The position numbers and the translations under genes are program-made. A DNA stretch of 64,000 nt from Siphonodentalium dalli (taxonomy: Eukaryota; Mollusca; Scaphopoda; Gadilida; Siphonodentaliidae), in the NCBI GenBank assembly GCA_032622095.1, contig CP136064.1:250794484-250858483 (forward strand), given 5' to 3'. Position 1 is the first letter of the stretch, and every line of letters starts with the position of its first letter. This document shows positions 1 through 12,596 of this stretch, piece after piece. A model generated the notes under the pieces. It saw nothing but the letters and a program-made list of their open reading frames with translations, searched no databases and was not told where the DNA came from.

Positions 1-423
1 GTGCAGTTATAGAATGCCTCAAGAGAGCCTAAAGAATGGCATAACCCTATTAATTAATAGTGAAATATTTTGTGTTCTCTTCCCCTTTCCCGAATTGAAT
101 AGTTCATTCAGTTTAATAATATTCGGTTTTCGGTAGAAGTTGGGTTTTATATATCTCTCTCGTAGAGTCTGTAATGCAGGGCATTTTAAAATTACATGGA
201 ATTCATAACCGAGTACTAAGTTACATAAAGTACTCTTTCTATCTAAGTAATCTGAACCTACCCTAGATCCCGATTCAACTGGTAAGTAGTGATTTCTGTT
301 CCTGAACCGTAACTAAAAAAATATTTGGCACCCCCACCGACATCACCATATAGATCAGCAGTCTCTGTCAGGTTTGTTCTTTGCATTTATTTTTAATTTA
401 AAAAACACGCACAAATGCGACAT
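1..423. other. Intergenic, no feature recognised
   Basis: AT-rich sequence without a convincing ORF, splice-bounded exon, tandem repeat or inverted repeat. Confidence 0.5.
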
Positions 424-612
424 TTAAAGGTAATCAATCCGATTAGATGTCCCCATATCATCAGATTCCAACAACAATTTTTTTTTTAAATTCCGCTTCT
501 GTTATCAGAATCGAGTAATTGCTCAAAATTAATGCTAACCACAGTCAACTATATCATAAAATTGCCAAAAACCTCTTATTTATCAACATTTTGTTCAACG
601 AAATTTTGCCGG
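424..612 (+). mobile_element. Left-end fragment of the TTAAAGGTA TTAA-flanked family
   Basis: The sequence starts TTAAAGGTAATCAATCCGAT and follows the element at 33828-34000 closely, sharing the ATCAGATTCCAA and CAACATTTTGTTCA words. No matching right end was found, so it is a truncated or decayed copy. The next few hundred bases up to the minisatellite show nothing recognisable. Confidence 0.6.
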
Positions 613-1249
613 TTTGTCAAATATCTGACAAAAAAGCAACTTGATGCACATCGCTTCTACCGTGTCGACTTTGTTTCGATTTTGTAGTAACAAATCGGAA
701 GTGATGCACATCAGCGAGCTCACCAACCTTATGTCGGATTTCCTAAACCCAAAGAGGTGAAGCCGAAATCGCATTGAAATCAAATCGCGGACTTGAAGGG
801 GCTTGAACGATGTCGTCGTGGTTGATGTGAGGTCCAAATTCAGGAACCTCTCTTCACCATCAGCATAACGTCTATCTGGTCATCCATGCTAACAACGAAC
901 TGAATTTCCATCACATATGACTGGCATTTATACCTGTATTGCCACAATATATCACGAGAATCCCGGGTCGTACGTTGTGACTGGTCGTATTATTGACAAA
1001 ATTAGCATGTCATGATTATCGCATTTTTGCATATGAGACGATAAGTGAAGTATTAAGGGACTGTATACCAAACACACACTTTGGGTTGTAAAGGTGGTAC
1101 GAAATAATGATCGTACGTGTTCGTCAGAACTCTTACGCGTAATCGTTTTGCGAAAGGACTTTTTGGCCATACGGATAGACTTACGACTACGAATAGCTAT
1201 CCGTATTCGTAATCGTAAACGTGAGGATGCGAAAGGTCTCTATTAACCA

Positions 1250-2100
1250 TACATTCACTACCTGTATACCTATTCGACACACATAGTCATATAACCACTC
1301 GATATACATATGCAGCCCACCCTAGACCATAGATTCACTCCAGGTATACATGTAACCCTCACTAATGGCCATTCAGCCCTTCCAGATATACAAAAAAACC
1401 CGCACATACGACCACTCAAACAACCACTCAAACAACCCATCCTTGCATATACACCTCACACATGACAATTCAGCAATTCACTGTATAATCATACACGCCA
1501 TCCATGATAATACAGCTAAGTCCTATACACCCACCAATGGTAATACATCCACGATATATATAAATATACATCCCACCCGTTACCACAAGGACACTTCCTA
1601 TGTACCCACACGATCGATAATGTCCACCCAGCTTACTCCAGGTATTCATATTCAATCATGACCGTACAGTCATTCCATGTATACCTATACACATTACCCG
1701 TAACCATAAAATCACTACCTATTTATCCACACACCCCATCCATGATCATACCGACAACACATGTACATCCCACCCATGACCTTACATTCACTCCATATAT
1801 ACATAATCAACACATATATGACCATGTAGCTATATCCATACACCACACCAATGACCATACAGGCACACCGGATGCACCCGTACTGGATATACACAATCAT
1901 ACACCATACAGTCACCCCATGCATACCGATTCACCTCACACCTGACCATGACCTCTCCCTGTATACATAGATGCATCTTACCATGGACAACCCACTTATA
2001 ACCATATAGTCACTCATTGTATACCTACTCACATCAGTCATGACATACAATAACTCCCTGCAGACCTATTCACCTCACATATGATCACAGAGTAACTCCC
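1250..2100 (+). repeat. 42-bp degenerate minisatellite, block A
   Basis: About 20 diverged units built on the pattern catgaccatacagtcactc followed by a tgtatacctattcacctcacc-like half. The period of 42 bp is clearest in the better preserved block B (18927-20000). Because 42 is a multiple of three, short ORFs run through the array on both strands. These are by-products of the period and are not annotated as genes. Confidence 0.85.
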
Positions 2101-2104
2101 TGGC

Positions 2105-2830
2105 TACGATCTTGGCATCCACACTGTATCCTGTAGACATTTTTTTTATCATAATGGACCAGAATAGCCAAAGATTATGGTCCATCTCAGTTCTGTCTCA
2201 AAGTTTGCCCATTTCCTTTCAATAAATATGGCCAAAATCACAAAAGAGGTTCTCGGCAAAATTACATACATTAAAATGAATTTGTCATGCCCCATACGGA
2301 GCTGGGACAACTGGGAATAGAACATGTAGTTGTCAGTTAATTAACTAACACGTATAATAACCAAGTGAGTCACAATTTGCTACCTTTTCGGATAATGCAG
2401 AGAATGTTCGGGATATATGTAAAACATTAGCATTTTACAAATTTGGTTGCCATTTTGGAAGCCATCTTGAGCAATTTGGTCTATAAACACCGTAGTGTGA
2501 CACATTTAAGATAGACCAAAACAATAAACACCTTTCAATCCAAAGATAGTTATATTTTACCTGAAAAAAAATGGTCCAAACCTGAAAACTGAATTTTTGC
2601 CAATATTTATGTCAAGTTTTTTTTAGAGAAAAGTCCAATATTTTTGACGATGTCAGTGGTGAAAATAGTAACAATTAACCATGGTGCATCAGACATGTTA
2701 GTATTCAATGTATAGAATGCAGAATGGCCAATTTTATACATCAACACAACTTGTAAGCGATTGCAGGACACGCTGGTGTAATATTTACCATTTTCCATAT
2801 TTTGGCGGCCATATTGGCAGCCATTTTGAG
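2105..2830 (+). repeat. Dispersed unit attached to the 42-bp minisatellite (copy 1)
   Basis: This block is collinear with 20010-20677. Shared words include ccagaatagcc, gtgagtcacaatttgctac and gcgattgc.ggacacgctgg. In both places it directly follows a 42-bp minisatellite block, so minisatellite plus about 700 bp behaves as one dispersed repeat. No coding potential is visible. Confidence 0.75.
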
Positions 2831-3339
2831 CCAAAGTAAGAATTTTGGTTCCAGTGATTTGGAATATGCATAGGCAATGATATGCCTCACTCACATTACA
2901 AAGTTCTGTACATTTCTTGTTGAAATATGACTAGAATCCCAATTGTGATTTTTGTGTGTGAAATTTTATACCGCATTCTGTACAATCAAATTTTTGAGGG
3001 ATCGGAAGGGGTTAGGACCCCAATAAATGCATATTTAATTGCTCCAATGTTCAGTTTAATATACAAAATACAAAATAAAGTTGCATTACTCAACCAGTTC
3101 CAAGCAGCATGAATTGGTCTAGAAGATATTTGTGAAAAAATGTCATATTTTCAACTTCCGGCGGCCATTTTGGCGGCCATCTTGGATGGTGAGTTTCAAT
3201 TTTGGCCCAAAAAAGTGTCATTATGTCTTAGCTTCACGAAAATATATCCATTTGTATACATTTTACTAGATTTTCCCGCTATAATTTTCATAAAACTGGC
3301 TCACTTATAGTTCTAGAAAATGGATCGTGTTGTGGGGGG

Positions 3340-3960
3340 GGGGGTAACAAGTCTCGTTCTTATCAGAAAACGACATGAATATATATTTCTTAAGTTGATC
3401 GTATCGATTTAGGGATGTATTGGTTGTAATAGTGCAACATTCCAGGGGTGTACGCACATACACACACGTTGGACGAATGCAATCATGTAAATAAAAGTGA
3501 TTTTTTACGTTTTGAGGGGTGACCCGATGACCCCCTTCTTATCTTAAAACCCCAGGAAAAGTTGCTTCTTAAGTTGTGTTTTTATAATTAGTATATATCT
3601 AAGTACTTTGAGACCAAAAATTATGGATGTACGCGAAAGTGTAAAAAAAAGGGAAAAATCACGTTTTGGGGTTCAGCATGGGACCCCCTTTCTTATCTGA
3701 AAACCCCAGGAAAATCCCTTTCTTAAGTTGTGTTTTCTTAATCAGTACACTTAGGAGTATCATCAAATATAAAATTCATCGATGTACGCGGAAGTGTAAA
3801 TAGAAGTGATTTTTGGCACTTTTTGGGGTTCAGCAGCCTCTAAACCCCAGGAATGCGCAACTTAAGAAATCGGTTTTTCAGAATGTTCCATTATTGGTAC
3901 CAACTTTAGGGGGTCAAACCTTTTGTACGCAAAAGTGTAAATGGAACATATGCGGGCTCC
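3340..3960 (+). repeat. Degenerate tandem repeat, period about 155 bp
   Basis: Three to four diverged units recur, each with a cgtttt(g)ggggt block (near 3508, 3663 and 3820), an aaaccccaggaa block, a cttaagttgtgtttt block and a gtacgcgaaagtgtaaa block. No ORF of interest. Confidence 0.65.
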
Positions 3961-4059
3961 CTAACTAATGTGTGACCGGCTTGGGATTCCGGGTGCTACC
4001 AACTTTCGGTGCGACTCCCACACTTATCTCTCACTCTCTCTCGTTCTGTTGCACATGTA

Positions 4060-4540
4060 ATGTAATGCTTCGTAACAATTTATCGCGACACTGAGACGAG
4101 TTGAAAAAATATACTGCAGTTTTCTCACAGGGACTTTATATCATTTGTAACACAGTCCTGTCTACGAGCGGTCACTGTGGATCTCTGAAATCATATAACG
4201 ATTCGTAACACTTTGTAACATATCGCTGCATTGAGATGAGTTTTAATAAAATGCTGCGGTTTTTTTTGGAGGGGGGGGGGGTCTTAATATCATTTGTAAA
4301 ATGTACCGGTAAGGCGGTAACGCCTCATAACACTTTGCAACATATCGCTACAATAAAAGGAGGTGAAGAAACATTGAATGCTGCATTATTTTTTTACGGG
4401 GACTTTGTAAGTTTCAGTTTGTAGGGCCAGTCTCTGTGGAATCTCAGAAATCATGAAACGCTTTGTAACATATCGTTACACTGAAACAAAGGGAAAAAAT
4501 ATGTTGAGTTTTCTCACGGGACTGGTACAATGTTTGGGGA
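4060..4540 (+). repeat. Degenerate tandem repeat, period about 125 bp
   Basis: The block gtaacatatcgctgcattga recurs in diverged form near 4217, 4337 and 4466, each time followed by a gagttttctcacaggga-like segment. This indicates a decayed short array. Confidence 0.5.
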
Positions 4541-4630
4541 CATCTGTAAACAGTAATTAAAAATTTCATCATATAATATAAATTGTAGTGCCCAGAATAT
4601 ATACCACTAAATTTAATACTCTTAGTCTTA

Positions 4631-4766
4631 CCACAGGAGCTTGGAACTTGATCAATAACTGCCTTAATTATGCTAATTAGCATTTTTTTTGGCCCAGCAT
4701 TATGGCAAAAAAAATGGTAATTAGGCTAATTAATGCAATTATTAATCAAGTTCCACACTCCTGTGG
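4631..4766. repeat. Hairpin (inverted repeat), MITE-like
   Basis: The arm ccacaggagcttggaacttg is mirrored by caagttccacactcctgtgg. The inner part (taattatgctaattagca against its mirror) also pairs imperfectly. It is about 136 bp long and too short to code. Confidence 0.7.
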
Positions 4767-4779
4767 TCTTACAAAATGA

Positions 4780-6290
4780 CAAGTGGTGCCTGCTGGGAAA
4801 ATGTAAATAAAATTATAAATGAAACGAAAACTAAAAAGTTGTGTATGTTTAGTCATGCATTTCGTAACGAAACGTCGCAAATACGACCAAATTTACACTC
4901 TGTAAACTGCTTGGGAATGTTTATTATATTGGGGCATTGTCTTTATTTGGATAGTTATTTATTATTCTTTTATTAGCTTTCATAGCGTTCGTGAAAAAAA
5001 ATGTGTACTGCGAAGCGAGTGTGAATAAAATAGCGTCCTTAGTTACTATGCAACGGACTACAAATATCATTGCGCGCAAGTACTTTTGGGTCGTTTTTGT
5101 TGCACTGATAAAATCTCGACCTAATGTAATTATCCGATATAATTACATTAGCTTTGATAAACTCAACGGCAATTTACTATAGAAAATGAAGTGGGTGTAA
5201 TTATTCTCAGATAAGAGCCTTTTTTATACACATATTATATATTTTTAAAAGCAGATTGCCTCATATTTTAGTTATCAAATACGTTTATTCATTTTAAATT
5301 TAGACAGAGTCTTTATATACATTCATTAATTTATATTTTTTAAAGGCAAATACCTCATATATATTATGTTTCTCGGGTGAAAAGTAGTTTTCCGTTCTTT
5401 TAGACAAGGTGGCCACTAATCGTATTAATATATATACTGTACAATAGTAGTTTATAGTTTTATTGAAATAAATCGCCTGCAGTAATTTAAAACGTTTGTT
5501 ATGAGCATCGCACAAGAGGGTGTAAAGTTATCAATCATCCTTTAGAAACTCCTTCCGAAAACGTTCGTCTACAGATTGCTCAGAATAAACATTTAAACGA
5601 TTAGTGACCTCCGTGATTTTAATAGTATTTCACATTTATGTTATATGTTCAAATAAATAAAATGTGCAATTGCAAAAAGTGTCTGAATGATACCGATCCA
5701 CAGCTGTTAATCAAATGTTAAAAAATATTTTCGCGCGAAAACTGACGCGTGTGGAACATCACCAATTTTGCATCTTTTCAATAAACTTTGTTGTCAAATC
5801 CCAATATTATATTACTAATTGCGATTTACACAATAATATAGTGGCCATACATGAAGACGAGCATGCATGTCATTTTGAATGCCACTACTTATTTTTCATG
5901 CATTTAACCAAATGACTTCTTTCGACTCGGGCTTGATTACTACTGTCCACATGATTAGCGTTGCGTTTTAGCTTTAAAAAAGGTCTAGTTGTTGAAATTA
6001 TCCTAAAAGCAAATCTGCTACGAACACATCATTATAAAATCGCTGGTGCTATAGACATGTCATACCACTGCTATAGACATACCATATTTTCTTGCTATGA
6101 CCTGCATATATGGTTATTTTTTACTATGGAAAATGTAGATACATGACTGGAAATGTTCTCTATTATATTAAGGGAATATCCGCGGAAATAGCAATGTATG
6201 CAAAGACTAGATTGTCTGGGCTGTTACCACAGAAATCGTAAATTTATGTAAGAAATGCAAATTTTGCCACAATTTTTGGCCTAACTTCCG
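4780..6290. other. AT-rich intergenic stretch, nothing recognised
   Basis: Only short ORFs without recognisable domains or flanking splice signals occur. A short palindrome around cctaatgtaattatccgata (near 5120) is the only structure noted. Confidence 0.4.
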
Positions 6291-6299
6291 GTAAAATAG

Positions 6300-6996
6300 G
6301 ATTAAACTGCGTCCATTTTAACGAAGTTTGATGTACAGTTGGGTAAGTTATAGCCATAAATAATACCACCACCGTCAACCACTGGTATGTGTTGGTTTCG
6401 GTGCAACATGTGTCTAACCGTGAACGGTGTGCAAATCGCGGACCATGTGGTTATTCCGCTACGAGCATGTCTTCCGCTACGAGCATGTCCGGATGCATGG
6501 TTCGGCCCGGTGTTCGAAAATTTTGAAATCTGAATAAGAAAATCGCAAAATCCTAGCATCTAGACTAGCCTCAAGTCTTCTTAGAGTTGGAAATTTCAAA
6601 CCTGACACCCCCCCCCCCCACTTAGGTTGGAAAATTTCCAAATGATGACAATTCCAATGATGACCAAATGTATGACAATATTGTTTTCTTAAATTTAGTA
6701 GCAGTTTTGACTAGCCACGGGGGAGGACCAGGACACAAGCTTTCCAACCTGTCACCCCTCTAAGGTTGGAAAATTTCCAACTGATGACCATTTCAGTCCA
6801 AAATTTTGACCAAAAAATAGGAAAATATGCAAATATTGGTCCAAAAACAATTAATTCCCCCCAATAAATTGTTTGAAAATCAAACGACAAGAACATTTTC
6901 AACCCATTGTTGGTGTGAAATGAAACATCCAACTGTTGAAAATTTTGACCAAAGTTGGGGGGTGAGACACCCCCCCACACCCTCTAGCCACATCCC
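6300..6996 (-). mobile_element. Fragment related to the hAT-like element at 56422-57497
   Basis: Blocks such as aggttggaaaatttccaact, ccaaaaacaattaattcccc and gttggggggtga occur in the same order as in 56800-57480. The right end cctctagccacatccctg corresponds to the terminal inverted repeat of that element (CAGAGACGTGGCTAGAGG). I could not find an intact left end or a target duplication here. Confidence 0.6.
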
Positions 6997-6999
6997 TGA

Positions 7000-7825
7000 T
7001 ATTATCGTCTATATATGAACACATAATAAAGTTGTTTAAGGTTCAGACGTACTTTGTGCCAAAATTTCCTGGTATTTCAAAATGGATTTTCTAAAAATCT
7101 GTCAGGAATTTCTTTCTGAAATATGGTACAAGCAATGATTGTGACACAATATTTAAGAACCATCAACCCATTGGTTATTATACTTTACTTTAATGGCTTG
7201 AAAAAAAATTCAGTGTTTTCCGGTATCAAGAACTACTGTAAAATATTTAATTTTTTTCAAAAGTGCAATTCATATATCCATGACATCATATCTGAAGATC
7301 ATGAGAGGAGACTTAATTTTTCTTGATTCGTGAAATTTAATGATTATTTTCAATTAGAAAGGCAACTGCCGATAAATAATATTCTATATTTGAGAATGTT
7401 CGTGACATATGCCTGTTGATCAATGACAAATTCGGCTGAGATGAGTTCCGGCTCATGGGTTCATGGGATATAGCTGACCGCAATATCTCTTAAACATTGT
7501 GGCCTAATTCCAGTTGATTGCTCCCTGCTTGGGTGGACCAACTGCATATCAACATTTGTTTTCATTTGGCTGGAATATTTGTGACTGCTTTATTCTTCAT
7601 TATACATGTAATATAAAAATCTATCTCAACATTATGATACAAATGAAGCCTCATCGCATAGACCCCAAGAAAATAATTGATGGAGTGTTGTGTAAAATCA
7701 TTAATTATGCTAGCAGTTCTTGGTACCGAAAGGAACAAAAAAATAAAATAATATTTTCAACCTCTCCAATGTATTAAAATCTTGTTTTTATCGTATCTCA
7801 ATAATTGCTCAGATTATATATACAA
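7000..7825. other. Intergenic stretch, nothing recognised
   Basis: AT-rich. The longest ORF (7514-7777, + strand) has no recognisable domain and no convincing splice context. Confidence 0.4.
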
Positions 7826-8610
7826 CTAGAAGGTGACCAGACTTCGTCCGGGCTTTGACCTTGAATTGACCATTTTGAAGGTCAAGGTCAGGTGGGGTCA
7901 AACACCAACACCCCAAAAATGGTGGAAATCGCCCCAGCGGATACCGGGAAATCGGCCCGGCGGATACCGAGATAACCTATGCATCAAATTTCGTCCGTAA
8001 AAATCCGCCAGTTTAACCCGATTTGATTTCCACTCAAGTATATAAACGCGCCTCATATACACACGCTCATTAATTATCAAGTTTCAACATCAAGATAAAT
8101 TACCATCGGTGCCCGAGATATCACCAAGACGTCTGAAACAGTCAAATGCATCGGCCGGTTAAGCGTTAACGTGATCTAACGTTATGACCTCTAACGACGT
8201 CATAGAAGTTACGCAATGTTTTTATCCCGATGGAAGATAGTACCACTTATTCTTGATAATTGAGGCAGATAACTTAAACGGATACACACGCATTATATAT
8301 CGTTGGAAAGAGGAAACACGAAATATTCTCACAGTGTCATTATTATGACTGGCATTTTATTATTCGCGCTGTTTCGAATCGATTTGTAAGCACCGAACTC
8401 AAATGAAAGTCCCGTAACACAGCGTAAAAACAGATTTTACCTCGGCACATGAAAAGTTGACCTCGGATCTGAAAATTAATATGCATATGCCACTTCCCGA
8501 CCGATAGCACCCTCACATACGAAGTTTCATCGAAATCGGGTCGGCCGTTTTCGAGTTCATCGCGAACACACACACAGACAGACAGACAGATCTTCCAAAA
8601 TATATAATAG
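7826..8610 (+). mobile_element. Retroelement-like repeat with microsatellite tail
   Basis: It begins ctagaaggtgaccagacttc, carries a tgaccttgaattgac block shared with 13360-13450, and ends with a conserved-looking catcgaaatcgggtcggccg segment. A (ac)n/(agac)n tail follows. A terminal simple-repeat tail after a block of this kind is typical of the 3' ends of non-LTR retroelements and their SINEs. The exact class cannot be decided by eye. Confidence 0.45.
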
Positions 8611-8987
8611 ATGAAGAATATATGTTAAATTCAAGATTTTTCGCCCGATGGAACCAGAGAAATTCATTGTTGAAAACCTCTCGTCATTTTTGGCTGGATT
8701 TATGCAAAACGTGTGTCTCTCCCTAATTCGCCGAAATCTGTTCGAGTAGAAATGCCATTGGCTTTGATGGAGAGCGATAATCAGATAAATTTCTCACTAG
8801 CCACTTTTACTGTCACGGTAAAGAAGTAACTATATTTTATGAGAAATATTATAAATAAAAGCGATATTAATTGATAGAAGCTTTTCCAGACAAGTGTCCT
8901 CGATTCATATCAATTATTTATACCGCGGAATCCATATAAAACTTGCTAGGAAGGGACAGACTAGGCCTAAATGCTGAGTGCTATTAC

Positions 8988-9790
8988 ACAGGTCCCCAAA
9001 ACAAAAATTTACCCCACCCCAATAGTACTTAATCCTATAGAAAGGTATCCAACATGGCCCTGCCTAATTTTTGTTATCATTTTTACAAAGTCCACAATCA
9101 GGTTCAAAATACACAAAAATAATTTTTGTACATAAATGCCTCATATATAGTTAGAAAGATATATTATTACTCTTCAATTTGATGCATCCCCTGTAAAAAT
9201 TGGTTAAGAACAACTCCGGTTATGAGCACAGGTCTGACGCAAAGCGGCTGTAAACTTTCACTCGTTCGAGATGCATGTCCGCTAAATTGGGAAATTTCAT
9301 TTTGCTTCCGGGTTTATGAAACTGATTTTCAATAAATACGAGAGATACGATGCCGTTTTGTAGCGTAATTGGTTTTGGTGAGTCAGTAAACAATTCCGCT
9401 TCTAATGATGTATAATATATATATTCTACTTTCCGTTGAGCGTGTTTTTTAAGCGAAAGTCGGTGTAAAAACCGGACTATTTTGACCCAACTTAGCGGAC
9501 ACTATCTCGAACAAGTGAAATTTTACAGCCGCTTTGCGTCAGACCTGTGCTCATAACCGGAGTTTTTCTTAACCAATTTTACAGGGGATACATCAAATTG
9601 AAGAGTAATAATATATCTTTCTAACTATATATGAGGCATTTATGTACACAAATTATTTTTGTGTATTTTGAACCTGATTGTGGACTTTGTAGAAATGATA
9701 AAAAAAATTAGGCCGGGCCAAGTTGGATACCTTTCTATAGGATTAAGTATTATTGGGGTGGGGTCAATTTTTGTTTTGGGGACTTGTGTG
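8988..9790. mobile_element. Large foldback element, arms about 300 bp
   Basis: Sequence from 8988 to about 9290 is repeated inverted at about 9489-9790 with a loop of about 200 bp. For example, aggtccccaaaacaaaaatt is mirrored by aatttttgttttggggact, and gcaaagcggctgtaaa by tttacagccgctttgcg. It lies about 115 bp upstream of the LDLa exon acceptor. A related single-arm piece occurs at 51863-51965, so this is a dispersed family. Confidence 0.85.
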
Positions 9791-9905
9791 CTATTACTTA
9801 AGTCTGTGGAGAATACGCCTCGCGAGAATTTTGTCTTGAAAGAATATTGCATATAGCGGTGGGCTTTTGTTGACTCTGCTGGCTCCACGTTTGTTTCGTT
9901 CACAG

Positions 9906-10180
9906 ATTACGGTTATTGTTCTGGATACAGCTGTAGTGGACTCGAATGCATAGACTCTTCTTTGGAATGCGACGGCACAGACAACTGTGACGAAATTTTG
10001 AGTAGCGACGAACAATGCGGTTCTATTTTTGATGACGTCACCACCTACAGCATGCGGACGGGTGCTATAATAGGGACATCATTGGGCGGTTGCATATTTC
10101 TGGTCGTTGTAGCGATTATCATCCGGATATGCTGTTGTAAACGCCCGACAATGAACGGTCAAACTATTTCAAGACCGCAG
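9906..10180 (+). CDS. Small LDLa-domain transmembrane protein, penultimate exon
   Basis: Internal exon of a type I membrane protein. The acceptor is tttcgttcacag (ending 9905) and the donor CAG|GTAAGA (after 10180). The exon opens with the last two bases of a codon, followed by 91 codons. It encodes one LDL-receptor class A module with six cysteines spaced C-x4-C-x4-C-x6-C-x5-C-x9-C. The CDGTDNC and SDEQC motifs carry the acidic calcium-cage residues, although the last spacing is longer than usual. A transmembrane helix follows (about TGAIIGTSLGG through IIIRI), ending in CCCKR, which looks like a palmitoylation and stop-transfer site. The 5' exon with the signal peptide was not found; a large foldback lies just upstream. 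The phase joins exactly to 12597-12764. LDLa modules bind ligands through calcium; the ligand here is unknown. Confidence 0.82.
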
Positions 10181-10266
10181 GTAAGATAAGTGAGGTCTCT
10201 TTCCGAGCCACGTGATCCTTCCGTCTGTCATGGCTTCAATCGTAAATATGTTATGATATCTGGCAG

Positions 10267-10514
10267 CCTTTATCGATAACAAATGCTCCCGCAAAGTCCA
10301 TATATGGGCAGATCCTAGTTAAACACAGCCTTTATCGATAACAAATGCTCCCGCTAAGTCCATATATGGGCAGATCTCAGTTAAACACAGCCTTTATCGA
10401 TAACAAATGCCTCCGCTAAGTTCATATATAGGCAGATCCTAGTTAAACACAGCCTCTATCGATAACAAATGCCCCCACTACTTCCATATATGGGCAGATC
10501 CTAGTTAAACATAG
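10267..10514 (+). repeat. Tandem repeat, 4 x 62 bp, in the LDLa gene intron
   Basis: Units begin at 10267, 10329, 10391 and 10453, each opening cctttatcgataacaaatgc (the last one cctctatcg). Differences between units are few, so the array is fairly recent. It starts 86 bp downstream of the exon donor. Confidence 0.95.
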
Positions 10515-10617
10515 TAACCATAGTCACAAACGTTCACTGTAGTTGATCTATAATTCTCTAAAATTAACACAATTTAGATCAAATATATATACTCAAAATT
10601 CTTATGTGCATGATTGC

Positions 10618-11132
10618 CAGTCTCTTTGACAAGCCGACGAAAATCCTAACGGATGTTCGTCTCTTGGATGTGTCGATTATATTTCATTTCTACGACGACG
10701 CGGCATTCCCAACATGACGTAATAAACCGTTTACAAATATGGAGTGCATTCCTGGCGCAGTAAATGTTTGTGAGAATCGTTGTATTTAGAAATAGTTATA
10801 AATATAACAAGATGCGAAAGAATAATCAGTCATGAATATCGTTGACTGATAAAACCCCGAAGATGATGTCTCCTGTATTCCGATGAGTATAATTTAATTA
10901 TGGATATATCGCCTGCATTCAGTTGTGTTTGACAATGCGTGAGAAAATAGTCAACATGTCATTGACCTATGATCTGTGAAGTGATATGTTATGCCGTTAA
11001 CCAATGGAATCGCTCGTACTATGCGCCACTCTCCAATGAAATGGAGGGTGACGCCATCAATACAGAAACTAATTTGTTTTAAATCTAGAGACGAACATCA
11101 TTTATATTTTCGTCTGCTTTTCAAAGAGACTG
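10618..11132. mobile_element. Inverted-repeat DNA element in the LDLa gene intron
   Basis: Terminal inverted repeats of about 50 bp. The left end reads CAGTCTCTTTGACAAGC and the right end, reverse-complemented, CAGTCTCTTTGAAAAGC. Both continue into gacgaaaat and gatgttcgtctct. The flanks catgattgc and cacgattgc may be a 9-bp target duplication with one mismatch. The interior (10718-10870) is shared with 53830-53990. No transposase ORF is seen, so it is non-autonomous. Confidence 0.75.
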
Positions 11133-11448
11133 CACGATTGCCACTTACCGTCGAGACCATCCGTTAACATTTAGCTAAATGTTCGTATATTTCATTAAAC
11201 TGTCAATCAACGGCGTCCAGAATAGGGGTATGGCCTATTTCACAAACATAAATAAAACAGCCGGCATGTTGATTGAACTAAACACGGATTCGTGTGATTT
11301 AAATATGCCACGTGATGCCAATGTAATATACAACATTAACAACTAATGAAATTGCTGTTGTTGCCCGGACTTCTTTTTGGAAATAGAACATATCTGTCTG
11401 ACTCTTGTATAATATGTTCCCGTCTCGAGCACAGAGCATTGTATGTAG

Positions 11449-11592
11449 TAATCACATGATTGAACTGGTGACGTGAAATAATTAGTGAGAGGTAGGGACG
11501 TTTTACAAACACGAGAGCGCATCGCGCTCGAGTGTTTTACAAAATAGTACCTACCTCGAATCATTTCACGTCACCAGTTCAATCAAGTGATT
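11449..11592. repeat. Near-perfect hairpin, about 144 bp
   Basis: aatcacatgattgaactggt is mirrored by accagttcaatcaagtgatt. The pairing continues through gacgtgaaat to a centre near gagcgcatcgcgctc. It is MITE-like and non-coding, and lies in the LDLa gene intron. Confidence 0.85.
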
Positions 11593-11935
11593 ATTCTGTT
11601 TATTATATTCCACTTTAAACATGATTTACCAGAAATCCGAATAACACCGACATTATTTCCATTACGTATATACATTTCGACAGCGCGTATGAATACATAA
11701 CGCGCTGGTTAAAGTGACACAATTCACTAGTGGAATTATCGTTTATAATCATTCGAAAAATCAAGATAAATCACACGTAGGATTAATGTAATAACGTTTG
11801 ACATGCCTGGCAGGTGAAGTTATAAGTTTTTTTAATCGAAACCTCTCTAATAATTTGCACGTGGTTTATCTCCACTCAACAGGCGTTGTCATATCTTTCA
11901 TGTTCACGTAAAAGTTTAATAATAATTTTGTAGAC

Positions 11936-12170
11936 TGACGCGTTTGTTTGAGTCATTCTTAATAAATTGGTTGGCTGCCGCGTTTGTTGGATGCATTCTT
12001 AATAATTTGGTAGGCTGACGCGTTTGTTGGAGGCATTCTTAATAATTTGGTAAGATGCCGCGTTTGTTGGAGGCATTCTTAATAATTTGGTAGGCTGACG
12101 CGTTTGTTGGAGGCAGTCTTAATAATTTGGTAGGCTGACACGTTTGTTGGAGACATTCATCAATTGACGA
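11936..12170 (+). repeat. Tandem repeat, 6 x 40 bp
   Basis: Units of the form tgacgcgtttgttggaggca followed by ttcttaataatttggtaggc start at 11936 and recur every 40 bp up to about 12170. It lies in the same intron as the 62-bp array. Confidence 0.95.
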
Positions 12171-12596
12171 ACATAGATTAACATTCGTTGAATTCATCAC
12201 AATTAACACGAACTGCGAGTGTACTAACTTACTTCCCCAATTATCAATCAACCGCCCGACAGACGTAACGGATTAATGGAGAAGACAGGCGCATCGGGCG
12301 AGTAAAGCTGCAAGCGTCGTAACTACTAATGTAATAGTAGGTACGGTGGATAATTGTCGTCAAAATGATACAAAAGTAATACACGCCTATTATTACACAG
12401 CAACTAAGATATATGTTAGAAACCGGCCACTACCTTATTATATTGTTCAGAATGCGACCATGGTGGTTGCCAAGGAACATTGCTATGAACACAGTCACCG
12501 CGTGTCCCATCAATTGAGGATCTGAACGTGTTTTATACGTCTGGGTGGTAAATTATAATATTGAGTGTTATTAAGTAAATGTTTTATATGTTTCAG

